Part shown: positions 1 through 8,594 of the stretch, in pieces | Layout: each line of letters opens with the position of its first letter | Numbering within the stretch: position 1 is the stretch's first letter | NCBI RefSeq assembly: GCF_002101785.1 | Contig: NZ_LQPJ01000139.1 | Coordinates: 1-64,000, forward strand | Length of the DNA: 64,000 bases | Direction of reading: 5' to 3' | DNA from: Mycobacterium palustre | GTDB taxonomy: Bacteria > Actinomycetota > Actinomycetes > Mycobacteriales > Mycobacteriaceae | Notes under the pieces: model-generated | Told to the model about the DNA's origin: nothing | The model's database searches: none | The model's input: only the letters and a program-made list of their open reading frames with translations | Position numbers and translations under genes: made by a program

Positions 1-1
1 C

Positions 2-82
2 GACACGCCACACCCCACCCGGGGGTTCTCCTCACATCAAGCCGACACGCCTGCTACCAACGTCCTGGCCGAGTACAGCTAG
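2..82 (+). CDS. possible C-terminal end of a gene entering from the left
   Basis: A reading frame is open from the window edge to a TAG at 80-82, giving about 26 residues that end ATNVLAEYS. It would overlap the tail of the PE gene on the other strand by four bases. An open frame this short can occur by chance in GC-rich DNA and I do not recognise the peptide. The call rests only on the frame and its convergent tail-to-tail position. Confidence 0.2.
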   Translation, partial: DTPHPTRGFSSHQADTPATNVLAEYS

Positions 83-1854
83 GGCAGCGGAATGCCCACA
101 TTCCCCAAAGCCCCCGTCTCGAACTGCCACAGCAGCGGGTACAGCGCCACATCGTCCACCAGCGGCAACCCGAATGCGTTGATAAGGCCCGTAACGGGCT
201 GACCGTTGACCGCTTCCTGGATCCCGTCAAGGAACAGGCTGACGTCATAGGACGGGACGTCGATCAGGGCGGCATAGGCGATATCTCCGGTCGCGCGCAC
301 AGCGCCGGAGGCGTTCGCGAAGTCACCCGGAAGCGAGTTCAGGTAGTCCGAAATCACTCCCCCGAGTGACCCGGGGTTAGCCGCGACAGCCGAGAAGACC
401 GTCAGCGGATCAGCCGTCCCGGTCGTCACGCCCGCCGTGCCCGTCGAGGCGGGCAGCGACGGGACGGCGGAGCTGAGCGACGCCAGGGTCAGCGGGTGCG
501 GCCCGGTGCCGGTCAGATCGCCGATGAAGTTCTGTACACCCTGCTGGGCGCCGCTGGTTAGTAGCCCGGGAAGCTCCTGGAATGCGCTGAGGGGCGGCAG
601 CAGTCCCGCCGGCGTGGGCACATTGGCCGGCGACGTGGACCAACCGTACAGGGGGTCGCCGTAGCCGAGGTTCACCAGATACCTCAGGTCGGGCTGCAGC
701 AGGTCCGCGATTGCGTTGCCGAAGACCGGAATGCTGCCGCGTATCGGGTCCACCAGCGGCAGGTCGGTGGTGGGAATCATGTAGTAGGTGGTCTGGGTGG
801 CTCCCGACGTGGGCAACTGAATAGCCGAATTGATTTGCGCCAGCGTCATATTCGGATACGAGAAGTGCGTCTGACTCAAAAATGCGTTGAAGTCCGAGAG
901 GATGTCCAGCGGGTACCGGGGAAAGTCGGCCCAGCCGTCGTATTCCGCCGTATAGATAGTGGTCGGGTACGCATTGGAGGGCGTTGCGCCGGCAAAGTTT
1001 ATTCCCAGGGCTGACAGCTGCAGACCGGCGAAACGTTCGAATATCCCGCCGTTGGGGTTCATCAGATCAGCGGTCAGCACAAAGTGCACCGCAGAACTCG
1101 GCACACCCGCCGCCTGCAGTTTCGCCATCTCCAACGACGCGATGACCGCGCTTTGCGAATAACCGAAGACCCCGATGGGTGTCTGGTTCGCGATGGCCTG
1201 CTGGAGCGCGCTGTTGAGGATTTCTACGCCCCGCGACACCGAGGTGTTCAGAGTCAGGTCTTGGAGGCCGAACGGAAACATCTGCTCGGGCGTGGTCAGG
1301 CCCTGCGGGACGGAGCCTTGCAACCCGGCAGTCGTCTGGATGAACAGCTTGTTTACGGCGTTGATGAAGCTGGTCGCCGGCCCGGGATTACCGCTGCCGC
1401 CCATCACCAACGTCGTACCGACCGGGTCCCCCAGCGCGTGAACGGTTGCCCCGAGGGCCGAGCTCTGGGCTGAACCGGCCGGATTGCCGACCAGCGGCCG
1501 TCCTAGCAGGAGCTCCGCGGGCACGTTGACCGCGTTCAGGAGGTTTTGCTCCCCCGTCTGTAGCGTGGACATGTTGGCTGCTTCGGCGGCGGAATACGCG
1601 CCGACAGCTGCGTTCACGGCTTGCACCAGCTGACGGTGGAACACAGCCGCCTGCGCGTTCAGGCCATGGAATGCATCGCCAAATCTGCCGAACAGGCTGG
1701 CGATGGCTACCGACACCTCATCCTCGGCGGCTGGGACCAGTCCGGTGGTGAGTGGTGCCGCTGCGGCGTTGGCCTCGCTGATCGTCGATCCTATATTCGC
1801 CAAATCCGTAGCAGCGGCCGTCATCGCCTCCGTGCCCACACTGACGAAAGACAA
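79..1854 (-). CDS. PE family protein with PE-PPE serine-hydrolase domain
   Basis: A 591-residue PE protein. Residues 1-95 form the helical PE domain, starting MSFVSVGTEA and carrying a YSAAE signal (YxxxD/E) for type VII secretion at 87-91. A PE-PPE domain follows, with VMGGSGNPGP near 150 and the nucleophile-elbow-like G-Y-S-Q-S at 231-235, then a roughly 230-residue C-terminal region of unknown role. I chose TTG at 1854 because GGGGAGG lies about six bases upstream and the peptide then begins exactly like other PE proteins; an in-frame start at 1950 would add 32 non-PE residues. No PPE partner or ESX gene is adjacent. The family includes exported esterases; substrate and activity here are inferred. 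It is likely surface-associated or secreted. Confidence 0.9.
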   Translation of the reverse strand: MSFVSVGTEAMTAAATDLANIGSTISEANAAAAPLTTGLVPAAEDEVSVAIASLFGRFGDAFHGLNAQAAVFHRQLVQAVNAAVGAYSAAEAANMSTLQTGEQNLLNAVNVPAELLLGRPLVGNPAGSAQSSALGATVHALGDPVGTTLVMGGSGNPGPATSFINAVNKLFIQTTAGLQGSVPQGLTTPEQMFPFGLQDLTLNTSVSRGVEILNSALQQAIANQTPIGVFGYSQSAVIASLEMAKLQAAGVPSSAVHFVLTADLMNPNGGIFERFAGLQLSALGINFAGATPSNAYPTTIYTAEYDGWADFPRYPLDILSDFNAFLSQTHFSYPNMTLAQINSAIQLPTSGATQTTYYMIPTTDLPLVDPIRGSIPVFGNAIADLLQPDLRYLVNLGYGDPLYGWSTSPANVPTPAGLLPPLSAFQELPGLLTSGAQQGVQNFIGDLTGTGPHPLTLASLSSAVPSLPASTGTAGVTTGTADPLTVFSAVAANPGSLGGVISDYLNSLPGDFANASGAVRATGDIAYAALIDVPSYDVSLFLDGIQEAVNGQPVTGLINAFGLPLVDDVALYPLLWQFETGALGNVGIPLP

Positions 1855-2350
1855 ACGGCACCTCCCCTGCCCGCGGCGGCCGCGAAGTTCGCGCGTCGGC
1901 GACCAGATCCGCGCAAGATCTGATCCTAGCCTGCACTCGCGCGGCATCACGCGCTTTAACCAAACACGCAGTCCCTGACCAAGGTTTCTCCTGATGCCTC
2001 CGGGTGACCGGCGAGGCCGCCGGGTTCACACGGGGATTCATCCACAAAGCCGGGCCCCCGCCCCGGGGATACGCCCGCGGCGATGCGCGGTTGCCGCACG
2101 CGGCCTGATTGGCAGGCATTGGCCTCGCACACTCCGCCGCCATCGGTCGACCCACGTGGCTTGCGATGGCGCGTCGGGCCGACCGGGCCCGGAAGCGGCG
2201 ATCTGCCAAAAGCGCAGCCGGAGAACAAGTATCGATGACTTCTAGGTGTCGCCGAACTTTAGCTGAAAACAGGCCTTCTCCGGACGTCTATCAACTACGG
2301 TTCTCCGACAGGGGACGGGGAATCGCCTTGCTTGGGGAGGGGGGCACGAG
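1855..2350. other. gene-poor spacer upstream of the PE gene
   Basis: About 500 bases between the PE gene start and the next plausible start codon. Apart from the PE ribosome-binding site at its left edge I see no convincing gene, RNA, repeat or mobile-element end. Short frames on both strands lack ribosome-binding sites and have arginine-rich shadow-like composition. Confidence 0.6.
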
Positions 2351-2602
2351 ATGAACGCGCTTGTCACCACCTTGCGTCGTCCGTTTAAGTCAGCCGACAG
2401 CGGCCGCGTCGAATCGTCACTGCAGGACGCTCTGGGGTCGCTCAGCCGGCAGTCGTGCGGCGACTACGTGGTGATCGTCGCCGGCAATCGCCGACCGACG
2501 GGTCCGGTGCGACCCAATACGCGGCGTCCACGAGAACGAACGCGACCGCGCGGGTTGCGCCTTTCGTCAGGACGCGCTCCACACTCTCGGCGCCTCGCAT
2601 AA
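2351..2602 (+). pseudogene. possible relic of a GT2 glycosyltransferase N-terminus
   Basis: An 83-codon frame with a strong GGGGAGG-type ribosome-binding site six bases before its ATG. Residues 20-47 (VESSLQDALGSLSRQ then DYVVIVAGN) resemble the first helix and second strand of GT-A family 2 enzymes, where 'sLxSLxxQ..dyEViVvDn' is usual. After residue 50 the peptide becomes arginine/proline-rich and unlike any GT. Its TAA overlaps the ATG of the next gene (TAATG at 2600-2604), so it could act as a coupling leader peptide. It is either a decayed glycosyltransferase fragment or a small translated leader; I favour the relic. Confidence 0.35.
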
Positions 2603-3348
2603 TGCGTAACGTATCGCTCCTGATTACAGTTCCGGTGTATGGGCAGCATGAGTACACCCATGCCCTCGTTGAGGATTTGGAACGCGAAAGCGCCGACTAC
2701 CTAATCATCGACAATGGCGGCGACTACCCGAAGCTGGGTGGCGAGCGGGTCATCAGGCCAGGAGAAAACCTCGGCTGGGCGGGTGGCAGCGAGATGGGCT
2801 TCCGCATCGCCTTTTCAGACGGATATAGCCACGCCATGACGCTGAACAACGACACCCGCGTATCCAAAGGATTCGTTGGCGAACTTCTGAATCCACGTCT
2901 TCCCGACGACGCCGGGATTATCGGTCCTCTTTACGACGACCCCTATGGATTTACTGCCATGCGGGCCGACTATGACGGTCCGGCTGCCGACTATATCCCG
3001 GTCCCGCGCTACCGCAAACTGTCCGCACTCGACGGCACGGCAATGGTGGTTTCGCGGAAAGCGTGGCGGAGGGTCGGTGGGTTCGATCTGCGATTGTTCG
3101 GCCGCTATGGCTGGGGGGCCGACCTTGACCTCAGCTTTCGTATGAGGCGTGCCGGATTTGGGATATATGCGACCGAGATGGCGTTCATCAACCACTTCGG
3201 CCGAAAGACCGCCCACGCAGTGTTCGGCCAGAAGCGCTACCACCTCTGCGCCAAGTGGCGTGCGAATTTAGGCATGCGGTATATCTATGGAAAGAAGTGG
3301 TTCGAAGAGTTTGCCACCGCACCGGTGGTTGTCGATCTGGCGGAATAG
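2602..3348 (+). CDS. GT2 (rhamnosyltransferase-like) glycosyltransferase
   Basis: A 248-residue GT-A glycosyltransferase without membrane segments. The N-terminus LLITVPVYGQHEYTHALVEDL is the nucleotide-sugar binding strand. NLGWAGGSEMGF and a TLNNDTRV stretch at about residue 77 replace the usual DxD metal site. SALDGTAMVVSRKAWRRVGGFDLRLF followed by WGADLDLSFRMRRAGF is the acceptor/catalytic region typical of rhamnosyl- and related transferases. It probably adds a sugar to an envelope glycolipid at the cytoplasmic face. The ATG at 2602 is preferred over an in-frame start at 2455 because homology begins there; it overlaps the stop of the preceding short frame by one base. The downstream methyltransferase is on the opposite strand. 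Confidence 0.85.
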   Translation: MRNVSLLITVPVYGQHEYTHALVEDLERESADYLIIDNGGDYPKLGGERVIRPGENLGWAGGSEMGFRIAFSDGYSHAMTLNNDTRVSKGFVGELLNPRLPDDAGIIGPLYDDPYGFTAMRADYDGPAADYIPVPRYRKLSALDGTAMVVSRKAWRRVGGFDLRLFGRYGWGADLDLSFRMRRAGFGIYATEMAFINHFGRKTAHAVFGQKRYHLCAKWRANLGMRYIYGKKWFEEFATAPVVVDLAE

Positions 3349-3387
3349 CCTGGGCGCCGGCGGGCTACTTGCCAACCTGAACGACCT

Positions 3388-4053
3388 TTACGATCGTGCT
3401 CCCGCCGGCGATGCCACACATGCATATTGGAGATAGAAGCTATCCGCAAAGTAGCCAAATGTCAGAACCGTCAGCAATATTGCAAGCCGGCTGCGATAGG
3501 CGTTAATTCCTTTGATGCGCCGCATGCTGAAGCCCGCTTCCTCGAACAGTCGCACCATGCTCTTTCGCGTGAAGAAACGCAGGTGGGTGCGGTCGAAGAT
3601 GCCGAAGTCTTCCCGGGGAAAGTCTTTATGGACAACTATCGCGCTCAGCGCCGGCAGGAAACGGATGTTGGGGATCGATGCGACGACGACACCGTGCGGT
3701 TTCATCTTCCGCCGAAGTTGTTTCAGGGTGTACACGGGGTCGACGAGATGTTCCAGCACGTCGTTGCAAATAACAACCTCGAAGTAGCCATCGGGCAGCT
3801 GTGCAATCTGCGCGTCGGCGTCCCCAACGAGGACCAGATCGAGCACCGTGCTCGCCCGCTTCGCCGCATCGGGGTTGAATTCGATGCCCCAGACCTCGGC
3901 GCCGGTGCGCCGCTTGACCGCGGCGCCGAACGCCCCTTGCGCACAGCCGATTTCCAGCACACTTTGCGCGGTCGCAGGCACGAACGGAAGCATCTCCGGA
4001 CGCGTATGGCAATAGTAAGTCGGGTCGGCCGTCACTGCTGTCGTGCTTTCCAT
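3388..4053 (-). CDS. class I SAM-dependent methyltransferase
   Basis: A 221-residue soluble methyltransferase. Motif I is SVLEIGCAQGAFGAAV near residue 30, the acidic SAM ribose contact is IEFN, and FEVVICNDVLEHLVDP is the post-I/motif II region of the UbiE/Methyltransf_11-23 type. The C-terminal half (FDRTHLRFFTRKSMVRLFEEAGF) matches glycan- and polyketide-associated methyltransferases. The target is probably a sugar or lipid hydroxyl, inferred from neighbours. The start is ambiguous: ATG 4053 gives the family-like N-terminus, but a TACGCT -10 box nine bases before ATG 4083 could produce a near-leaderless form ten residues longer. It faces the GT2 gene convergently. Confidence 0.85.
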   Translation of the reverse strand: MESTTAVTADPTYYCHTRPEMLPFVPATAQSVLEIGCAQGAFGAAVKRRTGAEVWGIEFNPDAAKRASTVLDLVLVGDADAQIAQLPDGYFEVVICNDVLEHLVDPVYTLKQLRRKMKPHGVVVASIPNIRFLPALSAIVVHKDFPREDFGIFDRTHLRFFTRKSMVRLFEEAGFSMRRIKGINAYRSRLAILLTVLTFGYFADSFYLQYACVASPAGARS

Positions 4054-4183
4054 GCCTTGCCGTTCTCCCGATCCATTCCGCATACGGGCCCCAGCGTAGC
4101 GGAGCATAGACTTCGACGTGCCCGGTCCCGGATGCCGTGCCCAACTCCCTTGCTCAGGGGAACCATAAAATTAACCTCGTCGT

Positions 4184-4870
4184 TCATCCAAGCCGCTCGG
4201 CCAAGACGAGCATTTGTTTGCCTAGCAGGAGCTGGGCAATGCGGAGTCGCAGATACAGCCGGACAAGAAATCCCCATTGTGGGAGGCGACTTTTCGTTGT
4301 GTAAGGCAGGAAGCGCGCGCGACACTCGACGACCCGAAATCCGGCGACTTCGAGCGCCTCGGTCATACCCCGTTCGCTCAGCGGTAACGTGTGGTCGAAG
4401 AAGTCCCAAAATGCCCCGCCCACGAGGCGAACGTTCGGCTGCATAATCATTATTCGTCCGCCTGGACGAAGTACCGTGCGAACATTGCCGAGGACATGTA
4501 GTAGCGCGTCGGGGCCGCGCAGATGCTCAAAGACGTTACTTGCAAACGCAAGATCGACCGTGCCGGGCTCGATAACCTCAGACAGGCGTTCTAGCGGAAG
4601 TCGATACACCTCGACATCCCGTGCGGCAAACCGCGTCGTGTCCGGGTTCAAGTCCACAGCAATCCTGCGCTTGGCTTGAACGTTGTTAATAAAGTCGCAG
4701 TAGCCGGCCCCGAGGTCTACTACGCACCCGTTCTGCGGCACATACTCCGAGAAAAACGCGTCGCAAATGATCCGCCACAATTGGGCTTTCGACTCACGTT
4801 CTTCATCGTGAAACCGAGCCGCGTACAGCCGGTCCAACTCGGCGTTGAGTTCACCATGCGGTTCAGCCAA
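4184..4870 (-). CDS. class I SAM-dependent methyltransferase, paralogue of the fused enzyme at 10.2 kb
   Basis: A 228-residue methyltransferase. CVVDLGAGYCDFINNV is motif I, AVDLNPDT the acidic loop and VDLAFASNVFEHL motif II. The stretch FWDFFDHTLPLSERGMTEALE and the ending FLPYTTKSRLPQ...VRLYLRLR are nearly the same as in the N-terminal half of the bifunctional protein encoded at 10217-11710. The two therefore share ancestry and perhaps acceptor type. TTG at 4870 is used as the start because a G-rich AGGGGG lies seven bases upstream. It is likely a sugar or lipid O-methyltransferase of the envelope glycan region. Confidence 0.85.
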   Translation of the reverse strand: MAEPHGELNAELDRLYAARFHDEERESKAQLWRIICDAFFSEYVPQNGCVVDLGAGYCDFINNVQAKRRIAVDLNPDTTRFAARDVEVYRLPLERLSEVIEPGTVDLAFASNVFEHLRGPDALLHVLGNVRTVLRPGGRIMIMQPNVRLVGGAFWDFFDHTLPLSERGMTEALEVAGFRVVECRARFLPYTTKSRLPQWGFLVRLYLRLRIAQLLLGKQMLVLAERLG

Positions 4871-5072
4871 TCAGATACCCCCTACAACGACACGGAGCCC
4901 GCTCATAGCGCGGCGGTTAGTGCGAACACGGGCTTTGGCTACGGTGTTGCATGACAGGCCAGCCGCCGCGCGATCGCAGCCTGTGACACTTCTTCCGCCA
5001 GAGCCCAGGGTACCGCTCGAGCGCATCAAGGTGCTGAGCCGGCAGTGGAACGAGAAGTTTTCGTTATGCAAA

Positions 5073-5495
5073 CTAGGGGGCCATCTGCCAAGTGCCACAA
5101 TCGCGCGTCGCGAAAGCGGTATCGGTCCGCCGTATTTCAACTAGCTGTGGGGAACTGCTGGTCCGACTGTCGATTACGTCGCTACTATCAACGCTGCGAA
5201 GCCGCGCCCAATAACACTGTGTTCCACCAGCATTGCGGTACGCGCCCGACGGGATGTCTACGCCCACGATATAAATTCCGTCGTTGTCGATGACGGCCTG
5301 GTATCCGCCGAAGCGGTCGAGGACCGTCTTGGGGCCTGGTAACGGCGACGGTGTTTCACCCACCGTTTGAGTGCCCGTGGGATATGCGGTGACGGTTTCT
5401 GTGACGGTGACGGTGACGGGTGACGCCGCGATGTGCGTTGCACTCCCGCATGCGGTGATTAGCAGCGCGGGAACCGCCGGCGCAAGGCACTTCAT
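5073..5495 (-). CDS. small secreted lipoprotein, unknown function
   Basis: A 140-residue protein with a short signal peptide and lipobox L-I-T-A-C (Cys16), so probably lipid-anchored. A Thr/Val-rich linker (about residues 24-45) precedes a globular domain with GIYIVGVDIPSGAYRN and two cysteines (in TQCYW and RDCGTW) that may form a disulfide. Such domains occur in several small mycobacterial lipoproteins; no function is known to me. A TAGAGT box eight bases before the ATG suggests an almost leaderless transcript. Confidence 0.75.
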   Translation of the reverse strand: MKCLAPAVPALLITACGSATHIAASPVTVTVTETVTAYPTGTQTVGETPSPLPGPKTVLDRFGGYQAVIDNDGIYIVGVDIPSGAYRNAGGTQCYWARLRSVDSSDVIDSRTSSSPQLVEIRRTDTAFATRDCGTWQMAP

Positions 5496-5572
5496 GGGTT
5501 AGCACTCTAGACGGGCAGGTAGACACGCGGAGGGTTATCGCCTCAGAAGTGCCAGAAGGCGCAATGATTGGT

Positions 5573-5601
5573 GCAACACCCGAGTCGTCATCGGGTGTTG
5601 C
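5573..5601 (-). terminator. perfect 11-bp hairpin
   Basis: GCAACACCCGA (5573-5583) and its exact reverse complement TCGGGTGTTGC (5591-5601) flank a seven-base loop. It lies between two minus-strand genes, downstream of the 655-residue membrane-protein gene and upstream of the lipoprotein gene. A U-tract is absent, as is common for mycobacterial terminators. It could equally be a palindromic protein site. Confidence 0.6.
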
Positions 5602-5670
5602 TCATGGTTTGTCGCGGGCGCGGCGCCACGGCGGTTGCACGTGGGCAGCCCGCAGACTCAGAGCGACGCC

Positions 5671-5702
5671 AGGCACTTTGGAATGCGTACTTTCCAATGC
5701 CT
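5671..5702 (-). terminator. bulged 11-bp hairpin after the membrane-protein gene
   Basis: AGGCA, a two-base bulge and TTGGAA (5671-5683) pair with TTCCAATGCCT (5692-5702) around an eight-base loop. The structure starts 25 bases past the stop codon of the membrane-protein gene. With the perfect hairpin at 5573-5601 it forms a tandem pair, consistent with termination or 3'-end protection. Confidence 0.5.
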
Positions 5703-5726
5703 GCCCGGCCACCATCCAGGCGCGGC

Positions 5727-7694
5727 TCAGAGCCCGACTCGCATCTCGTAGAAACGCAGTCGGGCCCTTATCCCGGATGCGTAGATGCCTGCGGTATGGC
5801 CTAGCCCGATGCTATGCGTCCGTATCTGCAGGTTCGTGCCGTGGACCCAAGCAGGAGTGGTGATCAGGAAGGGCTCGGCCGCATTACCGCTAATCAGGCG
5901 GTAAGTCACGTTGTCGAGCGTGACCGTGGAAGTGAAGAGCGGGTAGACGTCTCCCTGGAAAAGCCGATCGGTGAGGGTCCGATCCAGGTCGATCCCCACA
6001 AGGACTGCCATGTCCGGCCCGCTGGGCGCCGGGACCGGCACCATATCGGCGCCGTGCACGGTGACCTCCGACCGCTTGACGAGCGCTCCACAGTGCGGGC
6101 CGTTACGGGTAAATAGCGCCCAGCGGTTGTCGATGCCGCTGACGGTGTAGTTGCACAGCAGCGTGCGCGAATACCGGGGGGATTCTTGCGTGGCGAGCCG
6201 GCCGTCGATGTCCGTGGCAGGCGATGCCGGCGATAAACGTGACAAAACGAATTGTGGCCCGTTAGCGAGGGATTCACCGTTCAAGCCGTCGAGGGCGGGC
6301 GTGTAGGCCGCATATGTCGCGAAGACTGGAGCGGGGTGCCACGCAAGGTCATAAGCCCACGCGGCAGAGCTTTCATTAGGGTCGATATGGACCGATTGCG
6401 ACCCGATGGTCCGAAGGAAGCGCTCGGGAATGGCATACAGCTCGCGTTGATGTGCCTTGTTTTGTTCAGCGCGACGGTGAACGTCGCCTGGTTGGGCGAG
6501 GGTGATCAGGCGGGTGACCCCCTGCACCGGCGCACGAAGATCTGTGGCGGCACGTTGTAGGAGCGCGGGAATCCCGTCGCTGGTGGACACCCAAGCGATG
6601 GCCAGCGCCGCAGCCACCGCGAGCACACAGTAACGATTCCCCGTGAGCGGAGTAATGGCCACCACCACGACGATCAGTCCGAGGACAAGGCTGAAGTGCC
6701 ACGGTTCGAACCGCCCGAACGCACCCTTGAGCGTGATCATCGTGGCGATGCCGACGAGCACCACGAAGCGGCGAGGAATCTCGGGGACGCCACGGATGAA
6801 CGCGAAGCACAGCGCGCCTACCGAAGCAAAGCTCACTACAACCGCGGGAATGGGATAGGGGGGGACGGGAACTGCCATCGCCTCGCCATAACCTGATGCC
6901 AGGGCGAGGGAGGCGCGCAGCCAGGTAGGCAGATCCCCAAGGTGTTGACCAGCTAGGAGCCACCAGACGGGGATGGATGCCGCAAACGCGGTCACCGTTG
7001 CGCAATGTCGCCAAATGTTTTTCCAGCCAACCAATGCCGACATAGCGAGCGCGATGGCCAGGATGGCGGGCCCGGTGTTGAGCTTTACCAGCATCTGGAA
7101 TCCCGCGACGACACCCAACATGGTGCACGTAGCGAACACCATCGAAGGCTTGGCGGGGCATCGCAGGAACGGCAAACTGGCCCAGACAAGTGCCGCGAGA
7201 ACGGTCAATTCCGGGTACATCACGCCCAAAGTGCCGCCGGCTGCGAAACCTACACCAGCAAGGATCGCAGTGGTGAGGCCGGTCGTCACGAACGCGCCGA
7301 CGAGCGACGTCGTCGGAGAGTGACGCCCGCGAAGTACCACGGCGACCCCGAGGAACAGCGCGGCGACGATGGCCACTTGGTAGAGGGTGGCGAGGACAGA
7401 CTGCGAATAACAGTAAAAGGCGCTGTTCTGGAGGAACCCTAAAGGTCCGAAAGTGAAAATTATGTCGCGACCCCAAGCGAGGTGGTGGATCCGGGCAAGT
7501 GCCAGTCCCGCCTGCCACGACGGATCGAGTCCGACGGCCGCATCGATGTGTCCTTGAAAGCCAACAAAGATTGCGACGACGACTGCGGTAACTGCAAGTT
7601 GCCAGCGAGCAAAGCCCCATGTTGACGCCGACCACCAAGTTCGTAAATGCCGCGGCATCCGGGCAGATAACGCCACAGCTCCGATCGCCCCCAT
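5727..7694 (-). CDS. large polytopic membrane protein with C-terminal extracytoplasmic domain, GT-C-like candidate
   Basis: A 655-residue protein with roughly ten to twelve hydrophobic segments in the first 400 residues and a soluble C-terminal domain of about 230 residues. The motif WGRDIIFTFGPLGFLQN (about residues 92-108), just after the first membrane helix, is the kind of first-loop element seen in actinobacterial integral membrane proteins related to GT-C glycosyltransferases. The C-terminal domain contains several Cys and Asp residues but no motif I can name. A TACTTT -10 box sits six bases before ATG 7694, so the transcript is probably leaderless and longer in-frame starts are unlikely. 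A role in glycan transfer or polymerisation is inferred from the neighbours only. Confidence 0.75.
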   Translation of the reverse strand: MGAIGAVALSARMPRHLRTWWSASTWGFARWQLAVTAVVVAIFVGFQGHIDAAVGLDPSWQAGLALARIHHLAWGRDIIFTFGPLGFLQNSAFYCYSQSVLATLYQVAIVAALFLGVAVVLRGRHSPTTSLVGAFVTTGLTTAILAGVGFAAGGTLGVMYPELTVLAALVWASLPFLRCPAKPSMVFATCTMLGVVAGFQMLVKLNTGPAILAIALAMSALVGWKNIWRHCATVTAFAASIPVWWLLAGQHLGDLPTWLRASLALASGYGEAMAVPVPPYPIPAVVVSFASVGALCFAFIRGVPEIPRRFVVLVGIATMITLKGAFGRFEPWHFSLVLGLIVVVVAITPLTGNRYCVLAVAAALAIAWVSTSDGIPALLQRAATDLRAPVQGVTRLITLAQPGDVHRRAEQNKAHQRELYAIPERFLRTIGSQSVHIDPNESSAAWAYDLAWHPAPVFATYAAYTPALDGLNGESLANGPQFVLSRLSPASPATDIDGRLATQESPRYSRTLLCNYTVSGIDNRWALFTRNGPHCGALVKRSEVTVHGADMVPVPAPSGPDMAVLVGIDLDRTLTDRLFQGDVYPLFTSTVTLDNVTYRLISGNAAEPFLITTPAWVHGTNLQIRTHSIGLGHTAGIYASGIRARLRFYEMRVGL

Positions 7695-7700
7695 ACCCGG

Positions 7701-7706
7701 AAAGTA
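7701..7706 (-). promoter_or_regulatory. -10 box, leaderless start of the 655-residue membrane protein
   Basis: TACTTT (TANNNT) is followed by six bases and then the ATG at 7694. This spacing is that of mycobacterial leaderless genes and fixes the start. Confidence 0.5.
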
Positions 7707-7928
7707 CCAAGCGATTCGAAATCGGTAGCGCTTTTGGCCCGACTGTGCCGGCGGAGCCATACGGTGGCAGGCCGAAGGCTGGCGTAAACGGCTGCGGCAC
7801 CGGGGTTCTTCACTGCCGAGCGGTCGGTATCCATCACAACCCGGGCTGACGCCGACCGGTGCCCGTGCGCATAATCGCCTGGCTCCGTTCAGTTCACCGG
7901 TTCGGGCCCGAAGCGATCTTCAGGGGAG

Positions 7929-7934
7929 TATGTT
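7929..7934 (+). promoter_or_regulatory. -10 box of the GtrA-like gene
   Basis: TATGTT followed by eight bases and ATG 7943, compatible with a leaderless or very short-leader mRNA. It supports 7943 rather than the GTG at 7859 as start. Confidence 0.4.
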
Positions 7935-7942
7935 GGCCGCCT

Positions 7943-8551
7943 ATGGACCTCTCGCCGTCTCGTCGAGGCGGTTGTGCAAGCGCAGCGGATGCGCGGAAGA
8001 AGCTGCGCTACGCCGTCGTGTCGGTGGTCTTCGTGCCGATCGGCCAAGTCCTCGTGCAAGCGTTTGGCCTGTGGTTCAACGACTACACCGTCGCCTCGCT
8101 CTTGCAGGCCGCAATCATCGCAGTGCCCAACTTCTATGCCAACCGGCGTTTCGTCTGGCGGGTGACGTCCCGCGAAAACCTACGTTTTCAAGTGCTTGTC
8201 TTTTGGCTCGCGTTGATGTTGGGCGTCGCGCTGGCAACGCTTTTCACGAGCCTCGTCGAGTGTGCCATGGCAGATCGCGCAATGGTTTACCGAGGCGCAG
8301 CCGTCTTCCTGGCGCAGTTGCTAGGTCTCGGTATTGTCTGGGTCGGCCGCTTCGTCATGCTAGATAAATGGCTCTTCCGTCGCACCCATAAGGCCCCGGA
8401 TGACGATCACCGGCTGATTCGGGGAGCCGGGATGGACGCAGTTGGCTCTCTCGAAGAGAACAACTCGCGGCTTTTCACACTTTTCTTGGCGGGTCCCAAG
8501 TCTGCGACCCAATTTGCGGGTGGCGCTGCAAGCCCCGCCGCAGAAAGCTAA
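7943..8551 (+). CDS. GtrA-family membrane protein (putative polyprenyl-phosphate-sugar flippase)
   Basis: A 202-residue protein with four hydrophobic segments (about residues 24-50, 57-70, 85-112 and 120-145). The GtrA signature is present: KLRYAVVSVVFVPIGQVLV, then NFYANRRFVWR. GtrA proteins are thought to move polyprenyl-phosphate-linked sugars across the membrane for GtrC-type transferases. The C-terminal tail of about 55 residues is hydrophilic and not family-typical. Start 7943 is supported by a TANNNT box; GTG 7859 would add 28 residues. It lies convergently beside the operon that encodes a GtrB-like enzyme. Confidence 0.85.
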   Translation: MDLSPSRRGGCASAADARKKLRYAVVSVVFVPIGQVLVQAFGLWFNDYTVASLLQAAIIAVPNFYANRRFVWRVTSRENLRFQVLVFWLALMLGVALATLFTSLVECAMADRAMVYRGAAVFLAQLLGLGIVWVGRFVMLDKWLFRRTHKAPDDDHRLIRGAGMDAVGSLEENNSRLFTLFLAGPKSATQFAGGAASPAAES

Positions 8552-8594
8552 GCACACCAACGCCTTGAGGTTGGCGCCATTCCTCCACACGCCA

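Noticed and set aside
8566..8590. CCAAC/GTTGG stem between gtrA-like gene and the membrane-protein gene
   Set aside because: Only five pairs; could help termination of convergent genes but is not convincing.
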